Assembly: GCF_032463525.1 (NCBI RefSeq)
Contig: NZ_CP135972.1
Location: 1 to 64,000, forward strand
Direction of reading: 5' to 3'
Source of the DNA: Pseudomonas sp. DTU_2021_1001937_2_SI_NGA_ILE_001
Lineage (GTDB): Bacteria > Pseudomonadota > Gammaproteobacteria > Pseudomonadales > Pseudomonadaceae
DNA length: 64,000 nt
Shown piece by piece: positions 56,108 through 64,000 of the stretch (position 1 is its first letter; every line of letters starts with the position of its first letter). Position numbers and translations under genes: made by a program. The notes under the pieces were generated by a model that ran no database searches, was not told where the DNA came from, and saw only the letters and a program-made list of their open reading frames with translations.

Positions 56108-56935
56108 ATGGCCCAAGAAAAAATCTATAAATCCAACGCGCTCATCGAAGCGTCCTACACGCTGTCAGTGGCTGAACAAAGGATCATTCTGGCGTGCATC
56201 GCCCAGGTCGATCGCGGTTCGCCGATTACCGATGAGGTGCTGTACAGCATCCCGGTCGCCAGCATCGTCAAGGCCACCGGGTCTGACAGTAAGTCCATCT
56301 ACAAGGAACTGCTCGAGGCGTCGCGCAAGCTGCGCCAGCGTGGTGTGAGCATTGAGCTGGAGCCCAATGGCGGTGGCCGCAAGGCCAAGACCCTGGAAGC
56401 CAGTTGGGTGCAGAGCATCGTCTACAACGAGCGTGAAGGTGCCATCAGCCTGCGCTTCAACAAAGACATGCTGCCGTTCCTGACCGAACTCAAAGAGCAG
56501 TTCACGCGCTATGACCTGTCCGATGTGGCCAGGATGACCAGCCTCTACGGCATCCGGCTGTTCGAGATGCTGGTTCAGTACGCCAGCATCGGTTGCCGGG
56601 AAATCGCCCTGGCCGATCTGCGCAAATGGCTGCGCCTGGACGACAAGTACCCCCTGATGGCCGACCTGCGCCGCTACGTCATCGCACCCGCCGTAAGCCA
56701 GCTGAACGAGCACAGCCCGTTACGGGTGCGCTACGAACTCAAGCGCCATTGCCGCAAGATCACCCACCTGAATTTCATCATCGCTCACAAGCGGCTGCCT
56801 GCGGCCGAGGCCGAGCCTGCTGCAGAAAAGCCGCCCCAGCGTATAGCGCTGTCGAACTATGAACTCAGCCGCCTGGCGCATAAGGGAGAGAGCCTGAGTG
56901 ATGCCCTGACGCGCCTGAATGCCTACATCAAATGA
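56108..56935 (+). CDS. Replication initiation protein, Rep_3 family (replicon 2)
   Basis: 275 residues. Starts MAQEKIYKSNALIEASYTLSVAEQRIILACIAQVD, the Rep_3 first winged helix, followed by the second domain (YDLSDVARMTSLYGIRLFEMLVQYASIGCREI). The C-terminal tail is Pro/Ala-rich then NYELSRLAHKGESLSDALTRLNAY. Same family as the protein at 37203-37955 but clearly divergent (about one-third identity by eye), with its own iterons directly upstream. Ribosome site is weak. Confidence 0.93.
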   Translation: MAQEKIYKSNALIEASYTLSVAEQRIILACIAQVDRGSPITDEVLYSIPVASIVKATGSDSKSIYKELLEASRKLRQRGVSIELEPNGGGRKAKTLEASWVQSIVYNEREGAISLRFNKDMLPFLTELKEQFTRYDLSDVARMTSLYGIRLFEMLVQYASIGCREIALADLRKWLRLDDKYPLMADLRRYVIAPAVSQLNEHSPLRVRYELKRHCRKITHLNFIIAHKRLPAAEAEPAAEKPPQRIALSNYELSRLAHKGESLSDALTRLNAYIK

Positions 56936-56947
56936 ACGCAGGTGCGT

Positions 56948-57263
56948 GATTGCAAGACGCCTCTCTTTCTCTTGAAGGACATTTCCGAGAAAATCCCGGC
57001 CGCTTGTGCCCATGCATTCAGGCTTCTACCCTCCTGCCGTCGCTGCCAATTCAGCGACCAGGTTTGGTAGGCCTGGGTAAATGGGGCGCAAGGCGCCATC
57101 TTCTGTGAGGCGCCGTTGCGGTCAGCTTTATGGCGGCCGTGCGCTTGGCGTTCTCGGACGCGCCGGTTTTGCCCATTTACCGGTCTACCAACTTGCGCAT
57201 GGCCGCCACCCTTCGTTTGGTAGCGAACGGTGACGGCTCCTGAAATCAAATGGGAGTCACCGC
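56948..57263 (+). promoter_or_regulatory. Structured leader, copy 2, upstream of a small conserved protein
   Basis: Same architecture as 25471-25788. Hairpin GTCGCTG (57039-57045)/CAGCGAC (57052-57058); long-range stem TTGGTAG (57064-57070)/CTACCAA (57185-57191) continued by GGTAAATGGG (57076-57085)/CCCATTTACC (57172-57181), where copy 1 has GGTCATA/TATGACC. The final hairpin GGTGAC (57229-57234)/GTCACC (57256-57261) covers the GGGAG ribosome site (57252-57256). Copy 1 keeps both pairings with changed bases. Confidence 0.65.
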
Positions 57264-57521
57264 ATGAAAAAGATCGTCCCCGACCCACCTTCCCTTCAAT
57301 CATCCCTCGTCCTGCTCGAATGCCGCGTGGCCCACGCCGTCGAGCTGCTCAACTGCGCCACCGCCACGGCCTATGAAAGCGCCGAGGGCCTGCAAGGCCC
57401 GCCGCGTCACCTGGCCATGGCCAGCCTGCATCTGATCACCCAGGCGCAACTGGCGCTTAACCAGGCCCTGGACCAATGGCCGGTGCTCGCTGCCGAGCCT
57501 GAGGAGGGAATGACGGCCTGA
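57264..57521 (+). CDS. Small conserved Pseudomonas protein (DUF3077/DUF6124-like), copy 2
   Basis: 85 residues, nearly identical to the protein at 25789-26046 (differences mainly at residues 10-15 and the last ten). Helical, no motifs of known activity. It lies between replicon 2 and aroA; the pair, together with the leaders, shows that leader plus gene move or duplicate as one unit. Function unknown. Confidence 0.78.
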   Translation: MKKIVPDPPSLQSSLVLLECRVAHAVELLNCATATAYESAEGLQGPPRHLAMASLHLITQAQLALNQALDQWPVLAAEPEEGMTA

Positions 57522-57532
57522 TGGCTCAGCCC

Positions 57533-57608
57533 ACTGTTGAGCGAGCTTGCTCGCGAAGGGCCGCGCCACCGTGCCAGACCTTTTCGCGAGCAAGCTCGCT
57601 CCAACGGG
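57533..57608. repeat. REP pair
   Basis: GAGCGAGCTTGCTCGCGAA and mirror TTCGCGAGCAAGCTCGCTCC between the small gene and aroA. Confidence 0.9.
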
Positions 57609-57656
57609 TTCGGTGTCAGGACCGGGAACCGATGTAACGTCGCGCCAACGCAGTGT

Positions 57657-58919
57657 CTAGTCCACGCGAATCAGTTGTACACCCAGGGACTCCAAAGCGT
57701 TCCAGTAGCCGGGGTAGGTCTTGCCCACGCACAGCGGGTCCTGGATACGAATGCCGGCGATCTTCAGGCCGGCCAGGGCGAAGCACATGGCGATGCGGTG
57801 GTCGGCGTGGGTGTCGATCAGCGCGTCCACCTGGCGCCCGGCCAGGCTCGGCTCGGCATGCACCAGCAGGTCGTCGCCCTCCTCCACCGCCAGGCCCGGA
57901 GCAATGGCATTGAGGCCGTCGGCCAGGGCACGGGTGCGGTCGCACTCCTTGACTCGCAGGTTGGCGATGCCGACGAAGCGCACCGGTGTTGCATTGAAGG
58001 CCGCCAGCACCGCCAGGGTCGGCACCGCATCCTGCATCTGCGAACCGTCGATCACCGCCGGCATGTGCGGGAAGCGGGCAATTACCTGGCTGGCCAGGGC
58101 GTCGGGCTGGGTGAAGGCATCGTTGGCCACGCCCAGGTCGATGTCACCACCGGTCAGCGCCTGGGCCGCCCACAGGTAGGTGGCCGCCGAAGCATCGGGC
58201 TCGATGTGGAAATCCGTGGCGCGGTAGCCGGTGGCCGAGACCTTCCAGGCGGCGTCGCCGATGGCCTCGACCTCGGCGCCGAAGGCGCGCATCGCAGCCA
58301 GGGTCAGGTCCACGTAGCCACGCGCGCCGATCTCGCTGCCGGTCAGCGCCACTTCGAGGGGACCCTGGCCGCAGGCGCCGGCCATCAGCAGCGCCGAGAC
58401 ATATTGGCTGGACAGGTTGCCATCAATCTCGATACGCCCCGCAGCCAGGCCGCCACGGCCCTTGATGGCCACCGGCGGGCAGCCACTGGGAGCACTGACG
58501 TCCACGCCCATGCGCTGCAGGGCATCGACCAGCGGACCGATGGGGCGCTTGCGCATGTATTCGTCGCCATCGACCACGAACTCATCCTCGAAGTTGGCCA
58601 GCGCGGCGGTCAGAAAGCGTGTCGCGGTACCGGCGTTGCCGAGCATCAGCGGCTGGCCCGGCGCCTGCCAGTGGCCGTTGCTGGTGACCACGAAGGTGCT
58701 GTCGTCCGGCTCGTCGACCTGCACGCCCATCAGCCGCAGCGCCTCGGACATCACCCGCGTGTCATCGCTCTTCAGCGCGCCGGTCAGGCGGCTGGTGCCC
58801 TTGGCCAGGCCGGCCAGCAGCAGGGCGCGGTTGGTGATGGATTTGGAACCCGGCGGGCTGACCTTGCCGGTGAGCGGGCGATTGACAGGCACAACGGTGA
58901 TCGTGGATTGAGGTCGCAT
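57657..58919 (-). CDS. aroA: 3-phosphoshikimate 1-carboxyvinyltransferase (EPSP synthase), monofunctional
   Basis: 420 residues, normal length for a stand-alone enzyme. Joins shikimate-3-phosphate and phosphoenolpyruvate in aromatic amino-acid synthesis. K26 in GSKSITNR, the loop LGNAGTATRFL at 93-103, LRVKECDR and DTHADHRIAM are the active-site blocks. Most Pseudomonas encode this activity in a TyrA-AroA fusion, so a separate gene on an accessory-looking segment is notable. The residue matching E. coli P101 is F102, and M99 is replaced by T; changes at P101 are known to affect glyphosate sensitivity, but no phenotype can be claimed. GAGG lies five bases before the ATG. Confidence 0.95.
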   Translation of the reverse strand: MRPQSTITVVPVNRPLTGKVSPPGSKSITNRALLLAGLAKGTSRLTGALKSDDTRVMSEALRLMGVQVDEPDDSTFVVTSNGHWQAPGQPLMLGNAGTATRFLTAALANFEDEFVVDGDEYMRKRPIGPLVDALQRMGVDVSAPSGCPPVAIKGRGGLAAGRIEIDGNLSSQYVSALLMAGACGQGPLEVALTGSEIGARGYVDLTLAAMRAFGAEVEAIGDAAWKVSATGYRATDFHIEPDASAATYLWAAQALTGGDIDLGVANDAFTQPDALASQVIARFPHMPAVIDGSQMQDAVPTLAVLAAFNATPVRFVGIANLRVKECDRTRALADGLNAIAPGLAVEEGDDLLVHAEPSLAGRQVDALIDTHADHRIAMCFALAGLKIAGIRIQDPLCVGKTYPGYWNALESLGVQLIRVD

Positions 58920-59159
58920 GATGCCTCTGGAGGATGTCGGCGGAAAAATCGCGATCCTAGCATGCGCAGGCCCGCTTACGGGGGGCCATGAGACCGCGAC
59001 TGTTCAGGCGCCGTTCCGCGCACCGTAGCGGCGGCTTAACAATGAGAAATAACAGGGGGTTAACGGGCAGATTTTTCAAACTTCCTGAACAGCTCGCGAG
59101 TCTTTCGTTGTGTGCACCCGTAGCGGGTGTTCCTGCCATTGACCCCGAGGATGACCACC

Positions 59160-60188
59160 ATGATTCGCGACGATCGCACTCCACCGGCAGGCTATGCCGA
59201 CCCCGGTCATACCGCCACACAACCCATGACGCCCTTGCTCAAACGCATTTCCTGGAGCGCCATCCTCGCCGGCGTGGTGCTGGCCATGATCGTTTCGCTA
59301 CTGCTCAGCCTGCTGGGCACCGCCATCGGCAGCGCCAGCATCGACCCGTTGCAGGAAGCCAACCCGGTCGCCGGGCTGGGCACCGGCGCCGGCATCTGGG
59401 TGGTGGTCAGCTCGGTAATCTCGCTGTTCGTCGGCGGCTGGGCGGCTGGCCGCCTGGCCCAGCGTGAAGGCGCCTTTCACGGCCTGCTGGTGTGGGCTTC
59501 GGTGTCGCTGATCACCGTTTACCTGGTGTCCAGCGCGGTCACCGGTGTGGTGCGCAGCGGCCTGAACCTGGCCGACAGCGGTCTGTCGGCGGTGGGCAGC
59601 GGCATCGCCCAGGTGGCCCCGGCACTGGGCGACAAGATCCAGGAGCAGATGAAACAGCAAGGCATCGATTTCAACCTCAACGACATCCAGAACGAAATCG
59701 AAACGGCCATGCGCCAGACCGGAAAACCGCAACTCAACCCCGACAACGTGCGCCAGGAGGCCGATGCTGCAGCGCAGGACGCACAGAACACCGCCGAGCG
59801 CAGCGCCAGTAATCCGCAACAGGCCGATGAACAGCTCGGTGGCCTGCTCGACCGTATCAAGGCCAAGGGCAACGAAGCCTGGGATGCCGCCGACCGCCAG
59901 GCACTGGTCAACCTGATCAAGGCTCGCGGCAACAAGACCGATGCCGAAGCCAACCAGATCGTCGACCAGGCCCAGGCCAGCTACCGCCAGGCCTACGCCA
60001 AGTACCAGGAACTCAAGGCGCAGGCCGAGCAGAAGGCCCGTGAAGCCGCCGAGGTGACCGCCAAGCGTGTCTCCCAGGCCTCCTGGGTGCTGCTGGTGAC
60101 TTTGGTGATTTCCGGCCTGGTGGCGGCGGCCGCCGGCGTACTGGGTCGGCGTACCCAGCCGAGCGAACGCTGGGTGGGTAACTACTGA
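59160..60188 (+). CDS. Membrane protein of unknown function with long coiled-coil domain
   Basis: About 342 residues. Three hydrophobic segments near the N-terminus (~20-45, ~65-85, ~100-120), then a ~150-residue hydrophilic Gln/Asp/Ala-rich helical stretch, and one more membrane segment near the end (SWVLLVTLVISGLVAAAAGVLG). No known catalytic motif. The topology suggests a helical domain looping between membrane anchors. I chose the ATG giving MIRDDRTPPAG because GAGG is eight bases upstream; ATG 59151 is too close to it. Confidence 0.75.
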   Translation: MIRDDRTPPAGYADPGHTATQPMTPLLKRISWSAILAGVVLAMIVSLLLSLLGTAIGSASIDPLQEANPVAGLGTGAGIWVVVSSVISLFVGGWAAGRLAQREGAFHGLLVWASVSLITVYLVSSAVTGVVRSGLNLADSGLSAVGSGIAQVAPALGDKIQEQMKQQGIDFNLNDIQNEIETAMRQTGKPQLNPDNVRQEADAAAQDAQNTAERSASNPQQADEQLGGLLDRIKAKGNEAWDAADRQALVNLIKARGNKTDAEANQIVDQAQASYRQAYAKYQELKAQAEQKAREAAEVTAKRVSQASWVLLVTLVISGLVAAAAGVLGRRTQPSERWVGNY

Positions 60189-60217
60189 GCCGGCGCGAAG
60201 ACACAGGCCTGGAACCT

Positions 60218-60297
60218 GTTGCAGCGAGCTTGCTCGCGAAGGGCTTCACACCGATTAAAGCCTATTCGCGAGCAAGCTCGCTCAACAAGAGCAGAGC
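60218..60297. repeat. REP pair
   Basis: GCGAGCTTGCTCGCGAAGGG and mirror TTCGCGAGCAAGCTCGCTC between convergent genes. Confidence 0.9.
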
Positions 60298-60322
60298 GCG
60301 CCGCCCGCCTAGCCGGTCAGGC

Positions 60323-60802
60323 TCACGGCTTGGCGCCCGTCAGCTGCTGCAGCTGCTGGTTGGCGCTGATCAACTGGTGGCGGTTGGCGGCCACGTCGGT
60401 CACGTCGTAGATCACCAGGCAGGTGTGGGTGATCTCACCGGTGGTGCCGCGCAGCGGAAACAGGCTGGTGTTCTGGTACATGAACGCTTCCTGGCCGGTG
60501 ATCGGCTGGTAGTTCTTGAAACGCACCAGGTAGGGCCGCTGTTCCCAGATGGTGAACGCCGGCATGCCAAGGGTCACCACATTGTCGACCTTCTTGCGGA
60601 ACCAGGCGGGGTTGACCTCCGGGAACAGCTCGAAGAACGACTTGCCGATGGCGTCGAAGGGGATCACCCCGGAGCGGTTTTCCATGAAGGTGTTCCACAC
60701 CTGCACCTGCAGGTCGCGGTCCATCACCACGATGCCCACGTCGATGTTCTGGGTAACGGCCAGCAGCCAGTGAAGCTCTTTGATATCGATAGGGTTGCTC
60801 AT
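60323..60802 (-). CDS. PAS-domain protein
   Basis: 159 residues that are essentially one PAS fold: LLAVTQNIDVGIVVMDRDLQVQVWNTFMENRSG and GKSFFELFPEV, ending in a short coiled coil (VAANRHQLISANQQLQQL). There is no output domain, so it must act through a partner. It starts four bases after the stop of the response regulator upstream, making a two-gene operon; it may pass a redox or ligand signal to that regulator (inference). Confidence 0.85.
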   Translation of the reverse strand: MSNPIDIKELHWLLAVTQNIDVGIVVMDRDLQVQVWNTFMENRSGVIPFDAIGKSFFELFPEVNPAWFRKKVDNVVTLGMPAFTIWEQRPYLVRFKNYQPITGQEAFMYQNTSLFPLRGTTGEITHTCLVIYDVTDVAANRHQLISANQQLQQLTGAKP

Positions 60803-60806
60803 CGGA

Positions 60807-61838
60807 TCAGCTCATCATGTAGGCGAGTTTGCGCGAGAGGCGCTCGACCGAATCTTCGGTGAACAACATCAGCAGGTCGAAGTGGATGTTGTGGCCTTCC
60901 ACGCTGTAGCTGACTTCCACGGCCAGGGTCTTCTTCCAGCGCTTCTGGTTGACGTCGATCAGGTCGCTGATGCCGCTCTGCTGGCCGAGGATCTGCGGGT
61001 GGCCCAGGGAGAATGGCACGTCGATCTGCTCGCCGATGCCGCTCAGGCAGGCACCGATGGCCAGGGTCGAGAGGTCCAGGAGCATTTCCATGTCGCTGTA
61101 GTCAGGCGAGTCGCCCTTCATCAGCCGGGCGATGTCGGCGGTTTCCGAGTCGTGCAGCAGCAACAGCGCCTCGCCGGCGATGCCGCCACCGATGTACCCC
61201 TGGCACACGGCGGTCAGGCGCTGGCCACGGTCGGCATCGGCCAGGGCCATGTGCAGCTCGCCGACCTCCAGCATGTTGACGTTGGGCACCGGCAGCTGCA
61301 CGAACACCCCCAGCACCTTGGCCAGCAGCGCCGCGGCGCGGCCCATGGCGACGTTGACGGTCTCGCGCATGGCGTCATTGAAACTGATGTTGCCCTCGGC
61401 ACCCGCCGGCACCTGGCGCGCCACCGGGGCCGCTGGCGCTTGGGTCGGCGCGGGCTGGGGCCTGGCCTCGGCGATCAGCCCGAGACGCTGCAGGGTGGCC
61501 TGCAGCTCGACCGGCTCGGCCGGCTTCTTCAGGAACGCCAGGGCGCCCAGTTCCATCACTCGGCGTACGGCTTCGTCCTGGACGTCGCCAGACACCACGA
61601 TAACCTTGGGCTCCAACCCTTCGGCGCGCATCGCCGCCAGGGTCTGGTAGCCGTCCATCACCGGCATGGTCAGGTCCAGCAGCATGACCTCGGCCAAGCC
61701 GTTGCGCACTGCCTGCAAACCTTCCAGGCCATTGTTGGCCATGGTCACCGACACCTCCCATTCGGGTGGCAGGGCCCGGAGCAATTGCTTGCGCGCCATG
61801 TTCGAGTCATCACAGATCACTAGCGCAGTCGTGGGCAT
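60807..61838 (-). CDS. Response regulator with C-terminal CheC/CheX-like phosphatase domain
   Basis: About 343 residues. Receiver domain 1-120: acidic pocket CDDSN, phosphoacceptor D55 in LLDLTMPVMDG and FLKKPAEP. A Pro/Ala-rich linker (125-150), then a CheC/FliY-type domain with MRETVNVAMGRAAALLAKVL and a second similar helix EMLLDLSTLAIGACLSGIGEQ near 280. Such domains dephosphorylate CheY-P, so the protein may be a chemotaxis or c-di-GMP-linked sink. The frame is open further upstream, but the MPTTALVICDDSN start fits the family. Confidence 0.88.
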   Translation of the reverse strand: MPTTALVICDDSNMARKQLLRALPPEWEVSVTMANNGLEGLQAVRNGLAEVMLLDLTMPVMDGYQTLAAMRAEGLEPKVIVVSGDVQDEAVRRVMELGALAFLKKPAEPVELQATLQRLGLIAEARPQPAPTQAPAAPVARQVPAGAEGNISFNDAMRETVNVAMGRAAALLAKVLGVFVQLPVPNVNMLEVGELHMALADADRGQRLTAVCQGYIGGGIAGEALLLLHDSETADIARLMKGDSPDYSDMEMLLDLSTLAIGACLSGIGEQIDVPFSLGHPQILGQQSGISDLIDVNQKRWKKTLAVEVSYSVEGHNIHFDLLMLFTEDSVERLSRKLAYMMS

Positions 61839-62585
61839 CGCGTGGTTTCTCACTACAGGTAAAGTTTCAGCCGAAAGCGGGGCGCATGATCGACGGCTCG
61901 GGTGAAGCGCATTGCACGGCAGCCTATAACACTCCCTCCTGACTGCGAAGGGGACGGCGAATGGAAATTTCAGTGTTAATACCACTGTAGCGAAAAATAC
62001 CCGACCCGCTATCGCAGGGCGTCAGTGCAACACGCACCGGCGCCGCCCCTCTAATCGGTGGTTATTAGCCACACCTCATTGCCCTTCACTAATCCGTTAC
62101 CCCGATCACGCGCTATTCATCAACCGTGCAATACCCCGGTATCTAATCGGTGCCTCTTACGGCGGTCATGAATTCATATTTTTGGCGCCAAGATAAAGTC
62201 TCCAATCCCTCATCAATGCCCCCTCCCTCCGCCAAAAAACTTCCAATACCTTCAAAAAATATATTTAAATTCAAATAGATACCGATTGTTAGGAAGCATC
62301 GAAAAAGCGCCTGTATTTCAAACAGGAATCTTTCCGCACTTCAAACAGCTGTTTTCAAAAAGTTTTTAAACGCCCCATTATCGTTTTGCATTGACGCCCA
62401 TAAAGGTGAATAATCCGCGCGCTATGGGGCTCTTCAAACGTCCTGTTTTTAATCGAGCGTGCCTTCCCGCTTTAACACGTTCGCCGAATGCCTATTCATT
62501 TATCACCGGTGGCCCGCCTCCTTGGCGAAGCGGCGCCGTGCTTGTCAGTGCAACATCTGTTGCCGGGGAGGCCATCATCAACCGT
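61839..62585. promoter_or_regulatory. Long gap before the epimerase gene
   Basis: About 750 bp. Bases 62170-62400 are AT-rich with poly-A/T runs (AAAAAATATATTTAAATTCAA), unlike the rest of the window, and should hold the promoter for the epimerase. TTAATACCAC occurs at about 61977, matching the inverted-repeat arm upstream of tus, possibly by chance. No gene or terminator was identified. Confidence 0.4.
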
Positions 62586-63773
62586 TTGCGTATTCTTTCG
62601 ATCTTCGGCACCCGCCCCGAGGCCATCAAGATGGCGCCGCTGGTCAAGGCACTGGCGGCCGAGCCGAGCCTGGAGTCACGCGTCTGCATCACCGGCCAGC
62701 ACCAGCAGATGCTCGACCAGGTCATGGACCTGTTCGGCCTCAAGGCGCACTGCCGGCTGGACGTGATGCGCCCGAACCAGAGCCTCAACAGCCTGACCGC
62801 CGCGCTGTTCGACGCCATCGACCCGCTGCTCGAAGCCGAACGACCTGACCGCGTGCTGGTGCACGGCGACACCACCACGGCCCTGGTCGCCGCCATGGCG
62901 GCCTTCCACCGGCGCATTCCGGTCGGGCATGTCGAAGCCGGGCTGCGCACCGGCGACCTCCGCCAGCCCTGGCCGGAAGAAATGAACCGGCGCAGCATCG
63001 ACCTGATCGCCGACCAACTGTTCGCGCCTACCGCCGAGTCCCGCTGCAACCTGCTCGACGAACGCCTCGCCGGGCAGATCTGGGTCACCGGCAATACCGT
63101 CATCGATGCCCTGCAGAAAACCGCCCGACGCATCGACGACGATGATCACCTGCGCCAGCGCCTGGACAACCGCTTCGGCTTCCTGCAGCCCGGGCGCAGG
63201 CTGCTGCTGGTCACCGGCCATCGGCGGGAGAATTTCGGCGAGGGCCTGCGCCACATCTGCCAGGCCCTGCGCCGCCTGGCACAACGCGCCGACCTGCAGA
63301 TCGTCTACCCGCTGCACCTGAACCCCAACGTCAAGGGCCCGGTCACCGAGCAGCTCGGCGGGCTGCACAACGTGCACCTGATCGAGCCGCAGGACTACCT
63401 GTCCTTCGTGCGTTTGATGCAGCGCGCCCACGTGGTGCTCACCGACTCCGGCGGCGTACAGGAAGAGGCGCCGACGCTGGGCAAGCCGGTGCTGGTGATG
63501 CGCGATGTCACCGAGCGCCCCGAAGCCGTGGCCGCCGGCACCGCGCGCCTGGTCGGCACCTCGACGCAGTCCATCGAACAGGGGGTCAGCGCACTGCTCG
63601 ACGACGAGGCGCTGTGGCGCCAGAGCGCCCAGGCCTGCAACCCCTATGGCGACGGCCAGGCCAGTGCGCGGATCGTCGATGCCCTGCTGGGCCGCCCGGT
63701 CAGCGAGTTCGCCGTGCGTATGCCACAGGCGGCGCAGCCGCTGGCTGTGCCAGGCCAGACCGTGCCCGGTTGA
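62586..63773 (+). CDS. wecB: UDP-N-acetylglucosamine 2-epimerase (non-hydrolysing)
   Basis: About 395 residues from RILSIFGTRPEAIKMAPLV. Family blocks present: GTRPEAIK, GQHQQMLDQV, HGDTTT, GHVEAGLRTGD, NRRSID, THRREN-like TGHRRENFG and TDSGGVQEEA. Converts UDP-GlcNAc to UDP-ManNAc for polysaccharide synthesis. The start codon is unclear: TTG at 62586 fits homologue length, with GGGGAGG 14 bases upstream; the frame is open to 62391, and GTG 62538 is another option. Confidence 0.92.
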   Translation: MRILSIFGTRPEAIKMAPLVKALAAEPSLESRVCITGQHQQMLDQVMDLFGLKAHCRLDVMRPNQSLNSLTAALFDAIDPLLEAERPDRVLVHGDTTTALVAAMAAFHRRIPVGHVEAGLRTGDLRQPWPEEMNRRSIDLIADQLFAPTAESRCNLLDERLAGQIWVTGNTVIDALQKTARRIDDDDHLRQRLDNRFGFLQPGRRLLLVTGHRRENFGEGLRHICQALRRLAQRADLQIVYPLHLNPNVKGPVTEQLGGLHNVHLIEPQDYLSFVRLMQRAHVVLTDSGGVQEEAPTLGKPVLVMRDVTERPEAVAAGTARLVGTSTQSIEQGVSALLDDEALWRQSAQACNPYGDGQASARIVDALLGRPVSEFAVRMPQAAQPLAVPGQTVPG

Positions 63774-63832
63774 GCGCCTGCACAGCCCCCCGTTTCAGAA
63801 GATCCGCTTTCCACTTGTTCGAGACTCTTGCG

Positions 63833-64000
63833 ATGACATTCATTCCCCAGGGCGTGGCCCGTGTCCTGGCCAGCGCGGCCGGCCTGTTGATGCTGGCGCC
63901 CGGCGCCGTGCTGGCTGCCGACAGCCCGCTCAGCCAAGCCCTGGCACAGCTCGATGCCAACCTGCGCCAGGAACGTGAGATCAGCCTCAAAGACCTGGGC
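63833..64000 (+). CDS. Secreted protein, N-terminus only (cut by window end)
   Basis: 56 residues visible. Signal peptide of about 30 residues (MTFIPQGVARVLASAAGLLMLAP..LA, cleavage before ADSP), then DSPLSQALAQLDANLRQERE. It follows the epimerase by 59 bp on the same strand and is probably co-transcribed. The ending SLKDLG is reminiscent of the first domain of BcsB-type polysaccharide synthase subunits, but too little is visible to assign it. Confidence 0.6.
   Translation, partial: MTFIPQGVARVLASAAGLLMLAPGAVLAADSPLSQALAQLDANLRQEREISLKDLG

Noticed and set aside
57657..58919. Calling aroA a glyphosate-resistance gene
   Set aside because: The loop changes are suggestive only; resistance depends on several residues and cannot be read from sequence alone.
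61977..61990. TTAATACCAC as a second copy of the tus-upstream inverted-repeat arm
   Set aside because: Only ten bases match, with no inverted partner or related gene; likely chance.

Overview
The window reads as Pseudomonas DNA, most likely the P. putida/fluorescens lineage. Coding sequence is GC-rich, Pseudomonas-type REP palindromes (GCGAGCAAGCTCGC cores) recur throughout, one receptor is close to P. putida McpS, and small Pseudomonas-specific proteins occur. The gene content is that of an accessory replicon or island. There are two separate iteron-plus-Rep_3 replication modules (37.2-38.8 kb and 55.7-56.9 kb), a ParA partition pair, a Tus-like replication terminator protein and a tyrosine integrase. 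These sit among surface-polysaccharide and secretion genes and several chromosome-like genes (aroA, chemoreceptors, RAYT/REP). I cannot tell from the sequence whether this is a multireplicon megaplasmid/chromid or a chromosomal region that captured plasmid modules.

Layout. 0-10 kb: an O-GlcNAc-transferase-like protein and a 2,688-residue secreted repeat protein built from about 300 octapeptides. 10.5-25.4 kb: methyltransferase, glycosyltransferases, a complete type I secretion system (ABC, HlyD, TolC), GDP-mannose dehydratase, a three-domain glycosyltransferase, a highly expressed S-layer-like DUF4214 protein and an ABC-2 polysaccharide permease. 25.4-32.2 kb: a small protein behind a structured leader, a multidomain DUF4214 protein, an acyltransferase and a REP-associated transposase. 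32.3-36.7 kb: a second complete type I secretion system on the minus strand. 36.7-42.8 kb: replicon 1 (Rep, 13 iterons, AT-rich region), ParA and partner, Tus, integrase. 43-47.2 kb: two chemoreceptors. 47.3-49.5 kb: an antitoxin and ParE-like toxin in which the toxin is fused to an AP2-like module, with a stand-alone AP2-like paralogue beside it. 49.7-55.7 kb: glycan assembly and export (GT2, Wzm, Wzt, WsaF-like glycosyltransferase, methyltransferase). 55.7-56.9 kb: replicon 2. 57-64 kb: second copy of the leader plus small protein, a monofunctional aroA, a membrane protein, a PAS protein with a CheC-type response regulator, UDP-GlcNAc 2-epimerase and the start of a secreted protein.

How it may work together (inference): the two type I systems probably secrete the octapeptide giant and the two DUF4214 proteins. 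The nucleotide-sugar, glycosyltransferase, methyltransferase, acyltransferase and Wzm/Wzt genes make a modified glycan that may decorate the same surface layer. The most unusual items are the ParE-AP2 fusion, a Tus gene with a Ter-like site and nested inverted repeats in front of it, the covarying leader RNA found twice, a dispersed family of CTAG-rich palindromic elements limited to 11-40 kb, and the hierarchical octapeptide protein.
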